A DNA stretch of 51,344 nucleotides from WJJR01 sp964440935 (GCA_964440935.1 CAYTTY010000028.1:1-51344); one strand, 5' to 3'. Positions 8,646-17,487 are shown, counted from the stretch's first letter. The notes: generated from the letters alone by a model not told the origin. Numbers and translations: made by a program.

Positions 8646-9737
8646 ATGGATCTGGGACTGGAAATCGGACTGGCCTTCGGCAAAACGGCCTACATCATCG
8701 GCTTTGTGATGACGTTGGCCGGAATTCTGACGTGGGTTGAGCGCAAGCAGTCGGCGGTGATGCAGGATCGCATCGGTGCCAACCGGGCCAGCATCCTCGG
8801 GCTGCGGTTGTTCGGTCTGTTCCACATTATCAGCGATGCGGTGAAGATGTTCACCAAGGAAGATTTTGTTCCGGACACGCCGCATAAGGTCATTCACGCA
8901 CTGGCTCCGGTACTGGCGATTGGGTTGGCCCTTCTGGCCTTCGCCGTTATCCCCTTCGGTAATTCGATCACCATCGCCGGCCACATCATCAATCTGCAAG
9001 TGGCCGATTTGAATGTCGGCATTCTCTATGTGTTTGCGATGATGTCGGTGGCGGTGTACGGTGTTGTCCTGGCCGGCTGGTCATCGAATAACAACTTTGC
9101 GCTGCTGGGCGGTTTGCGTGCCTCGGCGCAGATGATCTCATACGAAATCACGATCGGCCTGACGATTGTCGGCGCGCTGTTGATTTACGGCACGATCTCC
9201 ATGCAGGAGGTCGTCCATGCGCAGGGACAGTTGCTGTTCGGGTTCCTGCCGATGTGGGGCATCGTTGTCCAGCCGGTGGGATTCTTGCTGTTTTTGGTTG
9301 CCGGCATTGCTGAAACCAAACGCATCCCGTTCGACATTCCCGAGGGCGAATCGGAGATCATCGGATTCTTTGTTGAGTATTCCTCGATGAAGTTCGGCAT
9401 GTTCATGTTTGCCGATTTCATCGAGACGGTTTTGATATCAGCGCTGCTAACAACCTTCTTCTGCGGCGGCTGGCAGGTGCCGTATCTGGTGGATGCGGGA
9501 TTTGCATTCCCCTGGGGCGGGACCCTTGATCTCAGCGCGTGGATCGTGGAGAGTATGCGGGTCACGGCGTTTGTGGTTAAAGTCGCGTTCTTCTGCTGGC
9601 TGTTGATGCTCGTTCGTTGGACGTTGCCCCGGTTCCGTTTTGACCAACTGATGAACCTGGGTTGGAAGATCTTACTGCCTTTGTCTTTGGCCAACACGAT
9701 CATCACCGCCGCCGTTGTTCTTTGGATAGGGAATTGA
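8646..9737 (+). CDS. nuoH: NADH-quinone oxidoreductase subunit H
   Basis: The membrane subunit next to the quinone pocket, 363 residues with about eight helices. The family signatures are present: WVERKQSAVMQDRIGANRA near the N-terminus, SYEITIGL, and the acidic quinone-site loop RIPFDIPEGESEI followed by EYSSMKFGMFMFADF. The start ATG at 8646 follows nuoG by 5 bases. It is the only membrane-arm subunit besides NuoA in this window. Confidence 0.96.
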   Translation: MDLGLEIGLAFGKTAYIIGFVMTLAGILTWVERKQSAVMQDRIGANRASILGLRLFGLFHIISDAVKMFTKEDFVPDTPHKVIHALAPVLAIGLALLAFAVIPFGNSITIAGHIINLQVADLNVGILYVFAMMSVAVYGVVLAGWSSNNNFALLGGLRASAQMISYEITIGLTIVGALLIYGTISMQEVVHAQGQLLFGFLPMWGIVVQPVGFLLFLVAGIAETKRIPFDIPEGESEIIGFFVEYSSMKFGMFMFADFIETVLISALLTTFFCGGWQVPYLVDAGFAFPWGGTLDLSAWIVESMRVTAFVVKVAFFCWLLMLVRWTLPRFRFDQLMNLGWKILLPLSLANTIITAAVVLWIGN

Positions 9738-9748
9738 GTGGTACGACT

Positions 9749-10333
9749 ATGGGGCGAGTGAATGTCATCAATGTGTCGGAGCGCCGCCGGGAGCTTACCT
9801 TTCTGGAGCGGATCTACGTGGTCGAGGTGGTGCGCGGCTTGTACCTGACGGCGAAGCATTTCTTCGTCAACCTCTGGCGCCATCTGCTGTGGGCGTTCGG
9901 CATTCGCACAGGGCCGCGCGGGGCGGAAACATTCCAATATCCGGAACAGCGCCGTCCGCTGGCGCCGCGCCTGCGGACGCTCCACCGGCTGACCCAGCGT
10001 CCCGACGGGACACCCCGCTGCGTGGCGTGCATGATGTGTGAAACAGTTTGCCCGGCATTTTGTATTAAGATTGTTGCCGAAGAGGTCGAGGATCCGGACA
10101 TCGAGAAACGTCCACATTCCTTTGATATCGACATTGGGCGTTGCGTGTTCTGCGGCTACTGTGTCGAAGCATGTCCTGAGGACGCGATTCGCATGGATAC
10201 CGGGATCATCGAGATTGGCGCCTTGTCGCGGAACGGCATGGTGTTAAATAAAGAGACACTCCTCTCGCTACCGCCGGCAGGCGAAACGCAAGAGGAGCCG
10301 AAACAGAAACTGCAGGCGCAGTTCACGGTGTAG
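9749..10333 (+). CDS. nuoI: NADH-quinone oxidoreductase subunit I, first copy
   Basis: The 23-kDa-type ferredoxin subunit carrying clusters N6a and N6b, 194 residues from ATG 9749. Motifs are CVACMMCETVCP and CVFCGYCVEACP. The N-terminal amphipathic region (YVVEVVRGLYLTAKHFFVN) docks such subunits on the membrane arm. A longer frame starts inside nuoH but has no ribosome binding site, and the N-terminus beginning GRVNVINVSERR is more natural. It ends 68 bases before the second nuoB, where a hairpin lies. Confidence 0.94.
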   Translation: MGRVNVINVSERRRELTFLERIYVVEVVRGLYLTAKHFFVNLWRHLLWAFGIRTGPRGAETFQYPEQRRPLAPRLRTLHRLTQRPDGTPRCVACMMCETVCPAFCIKIVAEEVEDPDIEKRPHSFDIDIGRCVFCGYCVEACPEDAIRMDTGIIEIGALSRNGMVLNKETLLSLPPAGETQEEPKQKLQAQFTV

Positions 10334-10377
10334 TGAGGAAAGTCGGCCGGGTTCTGACGCTTGGTCGAGCATGAGGT

Positions 10378-10393
10378 CCTCGGAAAGCCGAGG
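10378..10393 (+). promoter_or_regulatory. Intercistronic hairpin beside the second nuoB ribosome binding site
   Basis: CCTCGG (10378-10383), loop AAAG, CCGAGG (10388-10393) forms a perfect six-pair hairpin between the two nuo sets. Its 3' arm overlaps the GAGGG that is the likely ribosome binding site for the next ATG at 10402. It could tune translation or mRNA processing between the two sets. No T-run follows, so it is not an obvious terminator. Confidence 0.35.
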
Positions 10394-10401
10394 GAAGCGA
10401 T

Positions 10402-10956
10402 ATGGGCAAAACCAATACCGAAGTCGCGATTCGTAATAAGGCCGATCAGCAGCTGTTGGAGGGGCGGCACGGGAACAACGTGATTATCACGTCGATGGAC
10501 CGTGTCTTCTCGTGGGCGCGCGAATCGTCGCTGTGGCCGATGACCTTCGGCCTCGCCTGTTGCGCGATCGAGATGATGGCGACGGCGGCGTCGCGGTTCG
10601 ATATGGACCGGTTTGGCATGGGTGTCATGCGCGCCTCCCCGCGCCAGTCGGATATGATGATCGTGGCCGGCACGGTCACGATGAAGATGGCGCTGCGCAT
10701 CAAGAAGCTCTATGAGCAGATGCCGGAGCCGAAATATGTCGTGTCGATGGGCTCCTGCGCCACCTGTGGCGGTCCGTACTGGAAACACGGCTATCACGTC
10801 CTCAAGGGCGTCGACCAAGTGGTGCCGGTGGATGTCTACGTGGCGGGCTGCCCGCCACGCCCGGAGGCACTCCTGGAAGGCCTGATGATGCTCCAGGAGA
10901 AGGTGCGTCGGGAACAGATGCTGGGCCGGAAACTGGCCCCGGTGGTGTCGACCTGA
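10402..10956 (+). CDS. nuoB: NADH-quinone oxidoreductase subunit B, second copy
   Basis: A 184-residue NuoB paralog. N2 ligands are C53-C54 (ACCAIEMM), C119 (GSCATCGG) and C150 (GCPPRPE), so it is expected to be functional. It keeps the standard ASPRQSDMMIVAGT segment, whereas the first copy has FTPRQADMLLVVGT. Sequence differences are spread over the whole protein, which indicates an old paralog or separate acquisition and not a recent duplication. The gene opens the second set nuoB-C-I-lipoprotein-D. Confidence 0.95.
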   Translation: MGKTNTEVAIRNKADQQLLEGRHGNNVIITSMDRVFSWARESSLWPMTFGLACCAIEMMATAASRFDMDRFGMGVMRASPRQSDMMIVAGTVTMKMALRIKKLYEQMPEPKYVVSMGSCATCGGPYWKHGYHVLKGVDQVVPVDVYVAGCPPRPEALLEGLMMLQEKVRREQMLGRKLAPVVST

Positions 10957-11006
10957 TAACACATCGCGTGTTTACGCGTCGTGTTCTACAATATCGAGGA
11001 TTGGCG

Positions 11007-11636
11007 ATGACGACCCAGGATATCCATGAAAAGCTGAAGGGACGGTTTGGCGACCGCGTGGGCGATCTGTCCGAAGGGGTGGACCCGTCGTGCGTGGTGC
11101 AAACCGATGCGATTGCCGAGGTGTGCGAGTGGCTGCGCGACGAGCCGGGCTTGGATATGACCTCGCTGATGTGCCTGTCCGCCACCGACGACGGCGAGAA
11201 GCTTGGCGTGGTGTACAATCTGCACTCGATGCAGCACAATCATCGCATCACGTTGAAGGTCGAGCTGACCGATCGTGAGAATCCGCATGTGCCGACCGTG
11301 GCCACGATTTTCGGGACCGCCGACTGGCACGAGCGCGAAGCCTACGATATGATGGGGATTGTCTACGATGGGCACCCCGACCTGCGGCGTATTCTCTGCC
11401 CCGACGATTGGGAGGGGTACCCGTTACGCAAGGATTACCAGGTACAGGAGTTCTATCGCGGGTTGAAAGTGCCGTATCCGGAAGGGCTCGATCCTGACCG
11501 TGGGCACTGGATTACGCTGACCCGGCCAGACGCCCAAGTCAATCCGCCGGAGCGGCGCGAGCCTGATCTGTCGGGCCTGAAGCCGTTGCAGCAGACGGCG
11601 TATGGTGAAAGTCTCAAAGAAGGTGATTTGGTATGA
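11007..11636 (+). CDS. nuoC: NADH-quinone oxidoreductase subunit C, second copy
   Basis: A 209-residue NuoC with the signature WHEREAYDMMGIVYDGHPDL and YPLRKDY. The start ATG at 11007 is preceded by GAGGA; an in-frame ATG-like start further up at 10968 has no such site. The C-terminal extension after LRKDY is longer than in the first copy. The stop overlaps the next gene as ATGA. Confidence 0.93.
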   Translation: MTTQDIHEKLKGRFGDRVGDLSEGVDPSCVVQTDAIAEVCEWLRDEPGLDMTSLMCLSATDDGEKLGVVYNLHSMQHNHRITLKVELTDRENPHVPTVATIFGTADWHEREAYDMMGIVYDGHPDLRRILCPDDWEGYPLRKDYQVQEFYRGLKVPYPEGLDPDRGHWITLTRPDAQVNPPERREPDLSGLKPLQQTAYGESLKEGDLV

Positions 11637-12139
11637 ACGCAATTAGACGCGGTTTTATGGGGGCATGGTCGCTGCTGGTGGGGCTGCGGGTCACGATGGA
11701 GCACCTGCTGCGCAAGCCGGTGACGCTTCACTATCCCGATGAAACCTGGGATTTGCCGATCGGCGCCAAAGGGCAGCTCTTCAATAAAATCGAAGACTGC
11801 ATTGGCTGCTTGCAGTGTGCCCGTGTCTGCCCGGTCGATTGTATTGCGATCGAAACGGCCAAGGCGGGCAAAGAGGAAGATTTGGGTGAAACGTCGGATG
11901 GCACGAAGAAGAAGCTGCACGTGCTGCGCTTCGACATCGATTTCGCGAAGTGCTGTTATTGCTCGTTGTGCACCGATCCGTGCCCGACCGAGTGTTTGTA
12001 CATGACCAAGGAATACGAGAATTCGGTGTACAACCGCGACAATCTCATCCACCACTACCACACCTACACGGACGAGGACGCGGAACGCATTCGTGAGAGT
12101 GTCGGTGGTAAGACGACGAAGATCGGTATTCATCCGTAA
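11633..12139 (+). CDS. nuoI: NuoI-like two-cluster ferredoxin subunit, second copy
   Basis: A 168-residue protein with two 4Fe-4S sites, CIGCLQCARVCP and CCYCSLCTDPCP, and the NuoI-type N-terminus (LLVGLRVTMEHLLRKPVTLHYPDE). It lies between nuoC and nuoD of the second set, an unusual position for nuoI. The loop between the clusters has a Lys/Glu-rich insertion (GKEEDLGETSDGTKKK). Coupled to nuoC by ATGA. Confidence 0.9.
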   Translation: MNAIRRGFMGAWSLLVGLRVTMEHLLRKPVTLHYPDETWDLPIGAKGQLFNKIEDCIGCLQCARVCPVDCIAIETAKAGKEEDLGETSDGTKKKLHVLRFDIDFAKCCYCSLCTDPCPTECLYMTKEYENSVYNRDNLIHHYHTYTDEDAERIRESVGGKTTKIGIHP

Positions 12140-12204
12140 TGGTCGGATGATCGATGCCCTGGTGAGGTGGCATTCGTCAGTTGAGATTTGGGAGATTCAA
12201 GACG

Positions 12205-12813
12205 ATGGAGGGTGCAGTGAGCAGAATCCGACACGGTTTCGTTAGAACGGTGGTTCTCGGTTTTTTTCTGGTTGTCGTGGCTGGATGTTCGCAAAACGGC
12301 GGCAGCGATGCGGCCGATGGCAACGGTACATCCACGGGACGGATGGCTTCGGATCCCGCATCCAGTGAACTGTTCCAGCGACCGTACGGATACCTGATCG
12401 AAGGCGATCAGGATTTCACGCGTTTGGCCCCGAATTATTCCACGCTGCGACCGTTCAACCCGGACACCGCGATTGTGGTCGTGACTCAGGCTGAGGCGGA
12501 AGGTCTCGAAACACCGCCGGATGATTACCAGGAATACTTGCATATTCGCGTGCATCGCCCGATGAGTGTCCGCCTCATTGTGGCCGACTCCGTCGGTGGC
12601 GGCCGGATTGTGTACGAATGGGAAGACCTTCCGGAGGGCGCGTATACCGCCGGATCCCAGGGCTGGCCACTGCCGCAGATCGACCAGACTGAGGATCTGG
12701 GTTGGGTGTATGTGTATGTTGTTGGCGGAAATCGCTTCCGCTGGCGTGGACGATTCGCGTTGGATGAAGACAAGCATCTGGTGCCACTGGTGACCAAAGC
12801 AACCGCCGGATAA
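12205..12813 (+). CDS. Lipoprotein of unknown function inside the nuo operon
   Basis: I do not recognise the family. The product has a lipoprotein signal peptide: basic N-terminus, hydrophobic segment TVVLGFFLVVV and lipobox VAGC, followed by a Ser/Gly/Asp linker. The remaining about 170 residues look like a soluble beta-rich domain with no Cys and no obvious cofactor site. The start could be ATG 12205 (GGGAG 10 bases upstream) or GTG 12217 (GGAGG 5 bases upstream). It is placed between nuoI and nuoD of the second set, in the same direction with short gaps, so it is co-transcribed and may sit on the periplasmic or outer-membrane side. No such subunit is standard in complex I. Confidence 0.75.
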   Translation: MEGAVSRIRHGFVRTVVLGFFLVVVAGCSQNGGSDAADGNGTSTGRMASDPASSELFQRPYGYLIEGDQDFTRLAPNYSTLRPFNPDTAIVVVTQAEAEGLETPPDDYQEYLHIRVHRPMSVRLIVADSVGGGRIVYEWEDLPEGAYTAGSQGWPLPQIDQTEDLGWVYVYVVGGNRFRWRGRFALDEDKHLVPLVTKATAG

Positions 12814-12835
12814 TGAAAGACTGATCATTCCCGGA

Positions 12836-14071
12836 GTGAGTACGACGATGGATGACTTATTTGCCCCGCAGGCCCCGCCGCGTTACGAAATGGAAGATAA
12901 TGATCTGTTGATCAGCGTCGGTCCCCCCGAGAAATATTCCGGCGCCTACATCACCGACACTTACAAGGTCAATATGGGACCCCAGCACCCGTCGACGCAC
13001 GGCGTGCTGCGCTTGGAATTGACCATGGATGGTGAGGTGGTTAAGGAAATCAAACCGCATATCGGGTATCTGCACCGCTGTTTCGAGAAACACGCCGAGA
13101 ATCTGCCCTACCCCGAGATTATGCCGTTTACCGACCGCATGGATTACATCGCGGCAATGAGCCAGAACATGGGACTGGCGGTCGCGGTTGAGCGGATGCT
13201 CGGGATTGAGGTGCCGGAGCGTGTCGAGTACATCCGGGTGATCTGTTGCGAGTTGCAGCGGATCGCCAGCCACTTAGTCGCACTCGGGACGTACGGTCTT
13301 GACATGGGGGCGTTCACGCCGTTTCTGTGGTCCTTCCGCGACCGGGAAATGATCCTCGATCTGTTCGAGTGGTTGAGTGGGGCGCGGATGCTGTACAACT
13401 ACATCTGGGTCGGCGGCTTGGCGCGCGATCTGCCCGACGGTTGGACGGACAAAGCGCGCCAGTTCCTGCGATATTTCGAGCCGAAGCTGAAAGACTTCAA
13501 TGATATTCTGTCGTACAATCATATTTTCATCGAGCGTACGGCCAACGTCGGTATTCTGCCGCCGGAGGTTGCGATTTCCTACGGTGTGACCGGTCCGAAC
13601 CTGCGCGGATCGGGTATCGACTGGGATTTGCGTCGCGACGATCCGTATTCGATTTACGACCGGTTCGATTGGAACGTAATTGTCGGGGCCGGCGACCATG
13701 GGCCGATCGGATCGTGCTGGGATCGCTACATGGTACGCATCTTCGAAATGGCCGAATCGGTGAAGATCTGCCATCAGGCACTCGACAAACTGCCGAGCGA
13801 GGGTGACGTGAAAGAGAAGATTCCCCGCAAGGTGCGTGTCCCGGCCGGTGACATCTACGCACGCACCGAGACGCCGCGCGGCGAATTGGGCTATTACATC
13901 ATTGCCGACGGTAAGGACATTCCGACACGGTGCAAGGCGCGCTCGCCCTGCTTTACGGCGATATCGGCAATGGATGCGATCGTCCAATCGTCGCCCGAGC
14001 CGATGTTGATCGCCGATGTCGTGGCGGTGGTTGGGTCATTGGATATTGTATTGGGAGAGATCGACCGTTAA
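12836..14071 (+). CDS. nuoD: NADH-quinone oxidoreductase subunit D, second copy
   Basis: A 411-residue NuoD with the core NMGPQHPSTHGVLRL, GYLHRCFEK, FTDRMDY, ELQRIASHLVALG and YIWVGGLARDLP. It is closer to the standard bacterial NuoD pattern than the first copy. The [NiFe] CxxC motifs are missing. GTG 12836 and ATG 12848 are both possible starts; GGAG at 12833-12836 would favour the ATG. It is the last gene before the operon's hairpin terminator. Confidence 0.93.
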   Translation: MSTTMDDLFAPQAPPRYEMEDNDLLISVGPPEKYSGAYITDTYKVNMGPQHPSTHGVLRLELTMDGEVVKEIKPHIGYLHRCFEKHAENLPYPEIMPFTDRMDYIAAMSQNMGLAVAVERMLGIEVPERVEYIRVICCELQRIASHLVALGTYGLDMGAFTPFLWSFRDREMILDLFEWLSGARMLYNYIWVGGLARDLPDGWTDKARQFLRYFEPKLKDFNDILSYNHIFIERTANVGILPPEVAISYGVTGPNLRGSGIDWDLRRDDPYSIYDRFDWNVIVGAGDHGPIGSCWDRYMVRIFEMAESVKICHQALDKLPSEGDVKEKIPRKVRVPAGDIYARTETPRGELGYYIIADGKDIPTRCKARSPCFTAISAMDAIVQSSPEPMLIADVVAVVGSLDIVLGEIDR

Positions 14072-14109
14072 AACCGTGTAAAGCCTGACATACGAAGACG
14101 TTTCATTGT

Positions 14110-14135
14110 GGGGCGCTGCTTGAATGCAGCGCCCC
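14110..14135 (+). terminator. Hairpin terminator after the nuo operon
   Basis: GGGGCGCTGC (14110-14119), a six-base loop, and GCAGCGCCCC (14126-14135) form a perfect 10-pair GC-rich stem 38 bases after the last stop codon. It is followed by GTTTGTGT, a weak T tract. This is the strongest terminator-like structure in the window. Confidence 0.7.
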
Positions 14136-14358
14136 GTTTGTGTAAGATGATAGACTGACAGTGTGTGAGACTTGACATGGTGATTGAGTGACCGTTACCG
14201 TGGGCACAGATCGTGCCGCGGTGAATGCAACGTATACCCACATGGGGCGTGACTGAGCGGTTCGTGCGCGGGAACTGTACGATGGACGCAAGAGTTCATA
14301 CATCGGGAACGCTCACCACAACTTGCGCCACACGACACGAATCGAAAGGCAATGCGCG

Positions 14359-15651
14359 ATGGACCGCACCGAGTTGATCAAAGCATTTGTTCGTACCAGG
14401 CAGCTATCGGAGGACTTATGTCGGCCGTTGGAAACCGAAGATTACGTGATGCAAACGTGCGATGATGTAAGCCCACCAAACTGGCATTTGGGGCACACGA
14501 CGTGGTTTTTCGAGCGCGTCATTCTCCATGAATTCGTCCCCGGCTATGCACCGCACCACGACCAATACTACTACATTTTCAATTCCTATTACGAATCGTT
14601 CGGCCCCCGCAACGATCGGGTGAAACGGGGCACGCTGTCGCGTCCGACGGTGAAAGACGTCTACGCCTACCGTCAAACCATCGATCGACGGATGGGCGAT
14701 TTGCTGGAGACCGTGGAGAACTCTCTGTGGGATGCGCTCGCGGAGTTGGTCACACTCGGGATAAACCACGAGCAGCAGCACCAGGAACTGCTGATGATGG
14801 ACATCAAGCATATCTTCGCCTCGAATCCGATGCTGCCGACGTATCAGGCGGGACCGACACCACAGCAGGATCCGGCAGCCGGCTCGGTACCGCCCTATGC
14901 ACCGCCACGATTCGTTGATTTCGATGGCGGGATTGTCGAGATCGGATCGGGTGGCGAAGGATTCAGCTACGACAATGAACGTCCGCGTCATCAAATTCTA
15001 TTGCAGGCATACCAGTTGATGGATCGATTGATCACTAATGGCGAGTTCCTCGAGTTTATCACAGACGGTGGTTATAACGATGCGCGGCTGTGGCTGTCGG
15101 ATGGATGGGCGACGGTGAACGAACGCGAGTGGACGGCACCGTTCTACTGGGAAGAACGCGACGGTGAGTGGCACGAGATGACCTTGAACGGAATGCAGAA
15201 ACTCGATCCGCTGCAGCCGGTCGTGCACGTGAGCTACTACGAAGCCGACGCCTATGCCCGCTGGGCGGGCAAGCGGCTGCCGACGGAAGGCGAATGGGAA
15301 CACGCGGTAATGGTCCAGGACGCCAATCCGTGCGCGGGCAATTTCCTCGACGATCGCACACTGCAGCCGTCGTCGGCCGCGTTGACGGAGCAGCCGCGGT
15401 CGGGGGTGGTGCGTCAATTGTTCGGCGACGTTTGGGAATGGACCGGCAGCGCCTACCTGGGATATCCGGGATACACGCAGGATCCGGGTGCGCTCGGTGA
15501 ATACAACGGCAAGTTCATGAGCAACCAGATGGTTTTGCGGGGCGGGTGCTGTGTGACCCCGCGTGACCACATTCGCACCTCCTACCGAAACTTCTTTCAA
15601 TGCGATAAACGATGGCCGTTCTCCGGGTTCCGGCTCGCAGACGACCGCTGA
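14359..15651 (+). CDS. egtB: EgtB-type sulfoxide synthase (ergothioneine)
   Basis: A non-haem iron enzyme that couples trimethylhistidine (hercynine) with a thiol donor to form a sulfoxide. The N-terminal DinB-like domain has the iron-binding histidines H43/H46 (NWHLGHTTWFFE) and H137/H141 (GINHEQQHQE). The C-terminal half is a formylglycine-generating-enzyme-like domain (PRHQILLQAYQLMDR, GKRLPTEGEWEHA, LRGGCCVTPRDHIRTSYRNF). The ATG at 14359 with AAGG about 10 bases upstream is chosen over a TTG at 14323. The next gene, egtD, makes hercynine, which confirms the pathway. Whether the thiol donor is cysteine or gamma-glutamylcysteine cannot be read from this sequence. Confidence 0.93.
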   Translation: MDRTELIKAFVRTRQLSEDLCRPLETEDYVMQTCDDVSPPNWHLGHTTWFFERVILHEFVPGYAPHHDQYYYIFNSYYESFGPRNDRVKRGTLSRPTVKDVYAYRQTIDRRMGDLLETVENSLWDALAELVTLGINHEQQHQELLMMDIKHIFASNPMLPTYQAGPTPQQDPAAGSVPPYAPPRFVDFDGGIVEIGSGGEGFSYDNERPRHQILLQAYQLMDRLITNGEFLEFITDGGYNDARLWLSDGWATVNEREWTAPFYWEERDGEWHEMTLNGMQKLDPLQPVVHVSYYEADAYARWAGKRLPTEGEWEHAVMVQDANPCAGNFLDDRTLQPSSAALTEQPRSGVVRQLFGDVWEWTGSAYLGYPGYTQDPGALGEYNGKFMSNQMVLRGGCCVTPRDHIRTSYRNFFQCDKRWPFSGFRLADDR

Positions 15652-15666
15652 CCAGGACAGTCACTC

Positions 15667-16674
15667 TTGCCAGCCACTTACAAAACGATCGAATCCGCTG
15701 ATTACGCCGACTCATTCAGCGAACGGCATGCGTTTGCCGTTGATGTTCTTGTCGGATTGTGCGAGCCACGCAAGTCACTGCCGTCGAAGTATCTCTACGA
15801 TGATCGCGGCAGCGAGTTGTTTACGCAGATCACCAAGCAGCCCGAGTATTATGTCACCGGCTGTGAATTCGACATCTTCCACAACCAGACCGACGCCATC
15901 TTTGAGCCCGCCAAAGGGGAACCGTTTAACCTGGTCGAGCTGGGTGCGGGCGACGGGCAAAAGACAGTGGTGTTGCTGGAGTATCTACTCAAGAACAACT
16001 TCGAGTTTCGCTATGTCCCGATCGACATCTCCGAGTTGTACATCAAGGAGCTGGTGGAGCGGCTCGCCTCCGAGTTTCCGGATTTGGACGTGTACGGTCT
16101 CGTGTCGGAGTATTACAACGGGCTCAAATGGCTGAACAATCGTCACACACGTCGCAACTACGTGATGTTTTTGGGATCGAGTCTGGGCAATTTCACACCA
16201 TCGCAGGCACGGGTGTTTATGCGCAATGTGTGGAGCACATTGGACGAGGATGATTTGCTGTTAACCGGTTTCGATCTAAAGAAAGACATCGAGCTCTTGC
16301 TGGCGGCCTACAACGATAAGCAGGGCGTGACGCGCGAATTCAACTTGAACATCCTCGATCGGATCAACCGTGAGTTGGGCGGCCAGTTTGACCGCGACAA
16401 TTTCCGTCATTTCGGCACCTACGATGTGTTTACCGGCGCAATGGAAAGTTACCTGGTTAGTTTGATGAGGCAGTCGGTATTGATCGAAGAAATCGGACGC
16501 TCATTTGATTTCGAACCGTGGGAACCGATCCACACCGAATATTCCTACAAGTATCTCACTCCCGACATCGAGAAACTGGCCACCGACACCGGGTTTGTGC
16601 TCGATTCGATGTTGTATGATTCGAAGCGCTATTTCGTCGACGCGATCATGCGAGTGCACAAGCCGGGGGCGTAG
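15667..16674 (+). CDS. egtD: Histidine N-alpha-methyltransferase EgtD
   Basis: A 335-residue SAM-dependent enzyme that trimethylates histidine to hercynine. The motif ELGAGDGQKT (91-100) binds SAM. The family segments LYDDRGSELFTQITKQPEYYVTGCE, PIDISELYI and MFLGSSLGNF are present. The start is TTG 15667 with AGGA about 9 bases upstream, 15 bases after egtB, so the two form an operon. No EgtA, EgtC or EgtE gene lies near. Confidence 0.94.
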   Translation: MPATYKTIESADYADSFSERHAFAVDVLVGLCEPRKSLPSKYLYDDRGSELFTQITKQPEYYVTGCEFDIFHNQTDAIFEPAKGEPFNLVELGAGDGQKTVVLLEYLLKNNFEFRYVPIDISELYIKELVERLASEFPDLDVYGLVSEYYNGLKWLNNRHTRRNYVMFLGSSLGNFTPSQARVFMRNVWSTLDEDDLLLTGFDLKKDIELLLAAYNDKQGVTREFNLNILDRINRELGGQFDRDNFRHFGTYDVFTGAMESYLVSLMRQSVLIEEIGRSFDFEPWEPIHTEYSYKYLTPDIEKLATDTGFVLDSMLYDSKRYFVDAIMRVHKPGA

Positions 16675-16747
16675 GGATGTGACGTAATGAATTTGGTGGT
16701 ACCCTACAAATCTGCTATGGGATCCTCATCATTATTCACCGCCTGTT

Positions 16748-16926
16748 AGAGCGGTTGTCAGAATAGATTTCCGATTGCCAAGGTAACATTCGCTGTCATT
16801 CCCGCGAAAGCGGGAATCCATTGTCTTCGTAAACAAGCAATTACGACACTGTCTCGGTCCGCCACGGCCGACGGGGATGACAGAGTATAGAAATCCAAAC
16901 GGGAAATAATTCTGACAATCGCTCTA
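16748..16926. repeat. Terminal-inverted-repeat element, family M1 copy A
   Basis: The left end TAGAGCGGTTGTCAGAA and the right end TTCTGACAATCGCTCTA are inverted repeats of 17 bases with one mismatch. Both ends also pair further in (TTTCCGATT versus AAACGGGAAA). There is no transposase gene. TA at both ends suggests a TA target site as used by IS630/Tc1-type elements. The interior holds one of the two palindromes at 16799-16818 and 16954-16973. Confidence 0.65.
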
Positions 16927-16973
16927 TGTATTCCGGCGACGCCCAAAACTTGGATTCCCGCTTTCGCGGGAAT
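16799..16973. repeat. Pair of ATTCCC-N8-GGGAAT palindromes
   Basis: ATTCCCGCGAAAGCGGGAAT at 16799-16818 and ATTCCCGCTTTCGCGGGAAT at 16954-16973 have the form of the neisserial dRS3 repeat (ATTCCC-N8-GGGAAT). They face each other with mirrored flanks (AATCCA and TGGATT). The first is inside M1 copy A and the second lies just outside it. Confidence 0.6.
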
Positions 16974-16995
16974 GGCAACCAAGTCATCTCCTTAT

Positions 16996-17334
16996 TAGCG
17001 CGGTTGTCATTATAATATTCCGATTGCGGAGAAGCGAGGCACCGTGTGTATCGTGATGACATCCGGGTGCCACGGGCCTTGAGGGGCGTGTTGCAAAACG
17101 CCCGAGAATCACAGCCTTCGGGAGGGCGAGCCTCCCGGCGAGCCGCAACGGCATGTTCCACACGGCGGCTCGGCGGGAGCCTCGCCCTCCCCAGTCTGAG
17201 GTGATGATAGTCAGCAGGCTTTTCAACACGCCCCTTGAGGCCCATGGACGGGGGATTGTGCCGACGCGGACGCACGCCCCTGAAGGCCCGTGGCACCCTG
17301 ATCCAAACGGAAAGGATTTATGACAATTGCTATA
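16996..17334. repeat. Family M1 copy B with a nested M2 element
   Basis: The degenerate M1 ends are TAGCGCGGTTGTCA on the left and TGACAATTGCTATA on the right. Inside, 17085-17232 has M2 ends (GGCGTGTTGCAAAA and CTTTTCAACACGCC), extended outwards by CCACGGGCCTTGAGG and its mirror. The centre is a long hairpin of GGGAGGGCGAGCC type. The 800 bases between egtD and the next gene hold only such repeats. Confidence 0.6.
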
Positions 17335-17487
17335 ATACCCAAAGCACAGCACGCCGAGATAGGGCTCGGCGGTCCGTCGCGAACAGCATTTGTCATCTGT
17401 TCGTCGGATGGACTTGACCCTTTTATCAGCCGGCGGCGATGATTCCCGTAGGGGATGCTGCATACGGACGTATGAGGAGATTTGAAG

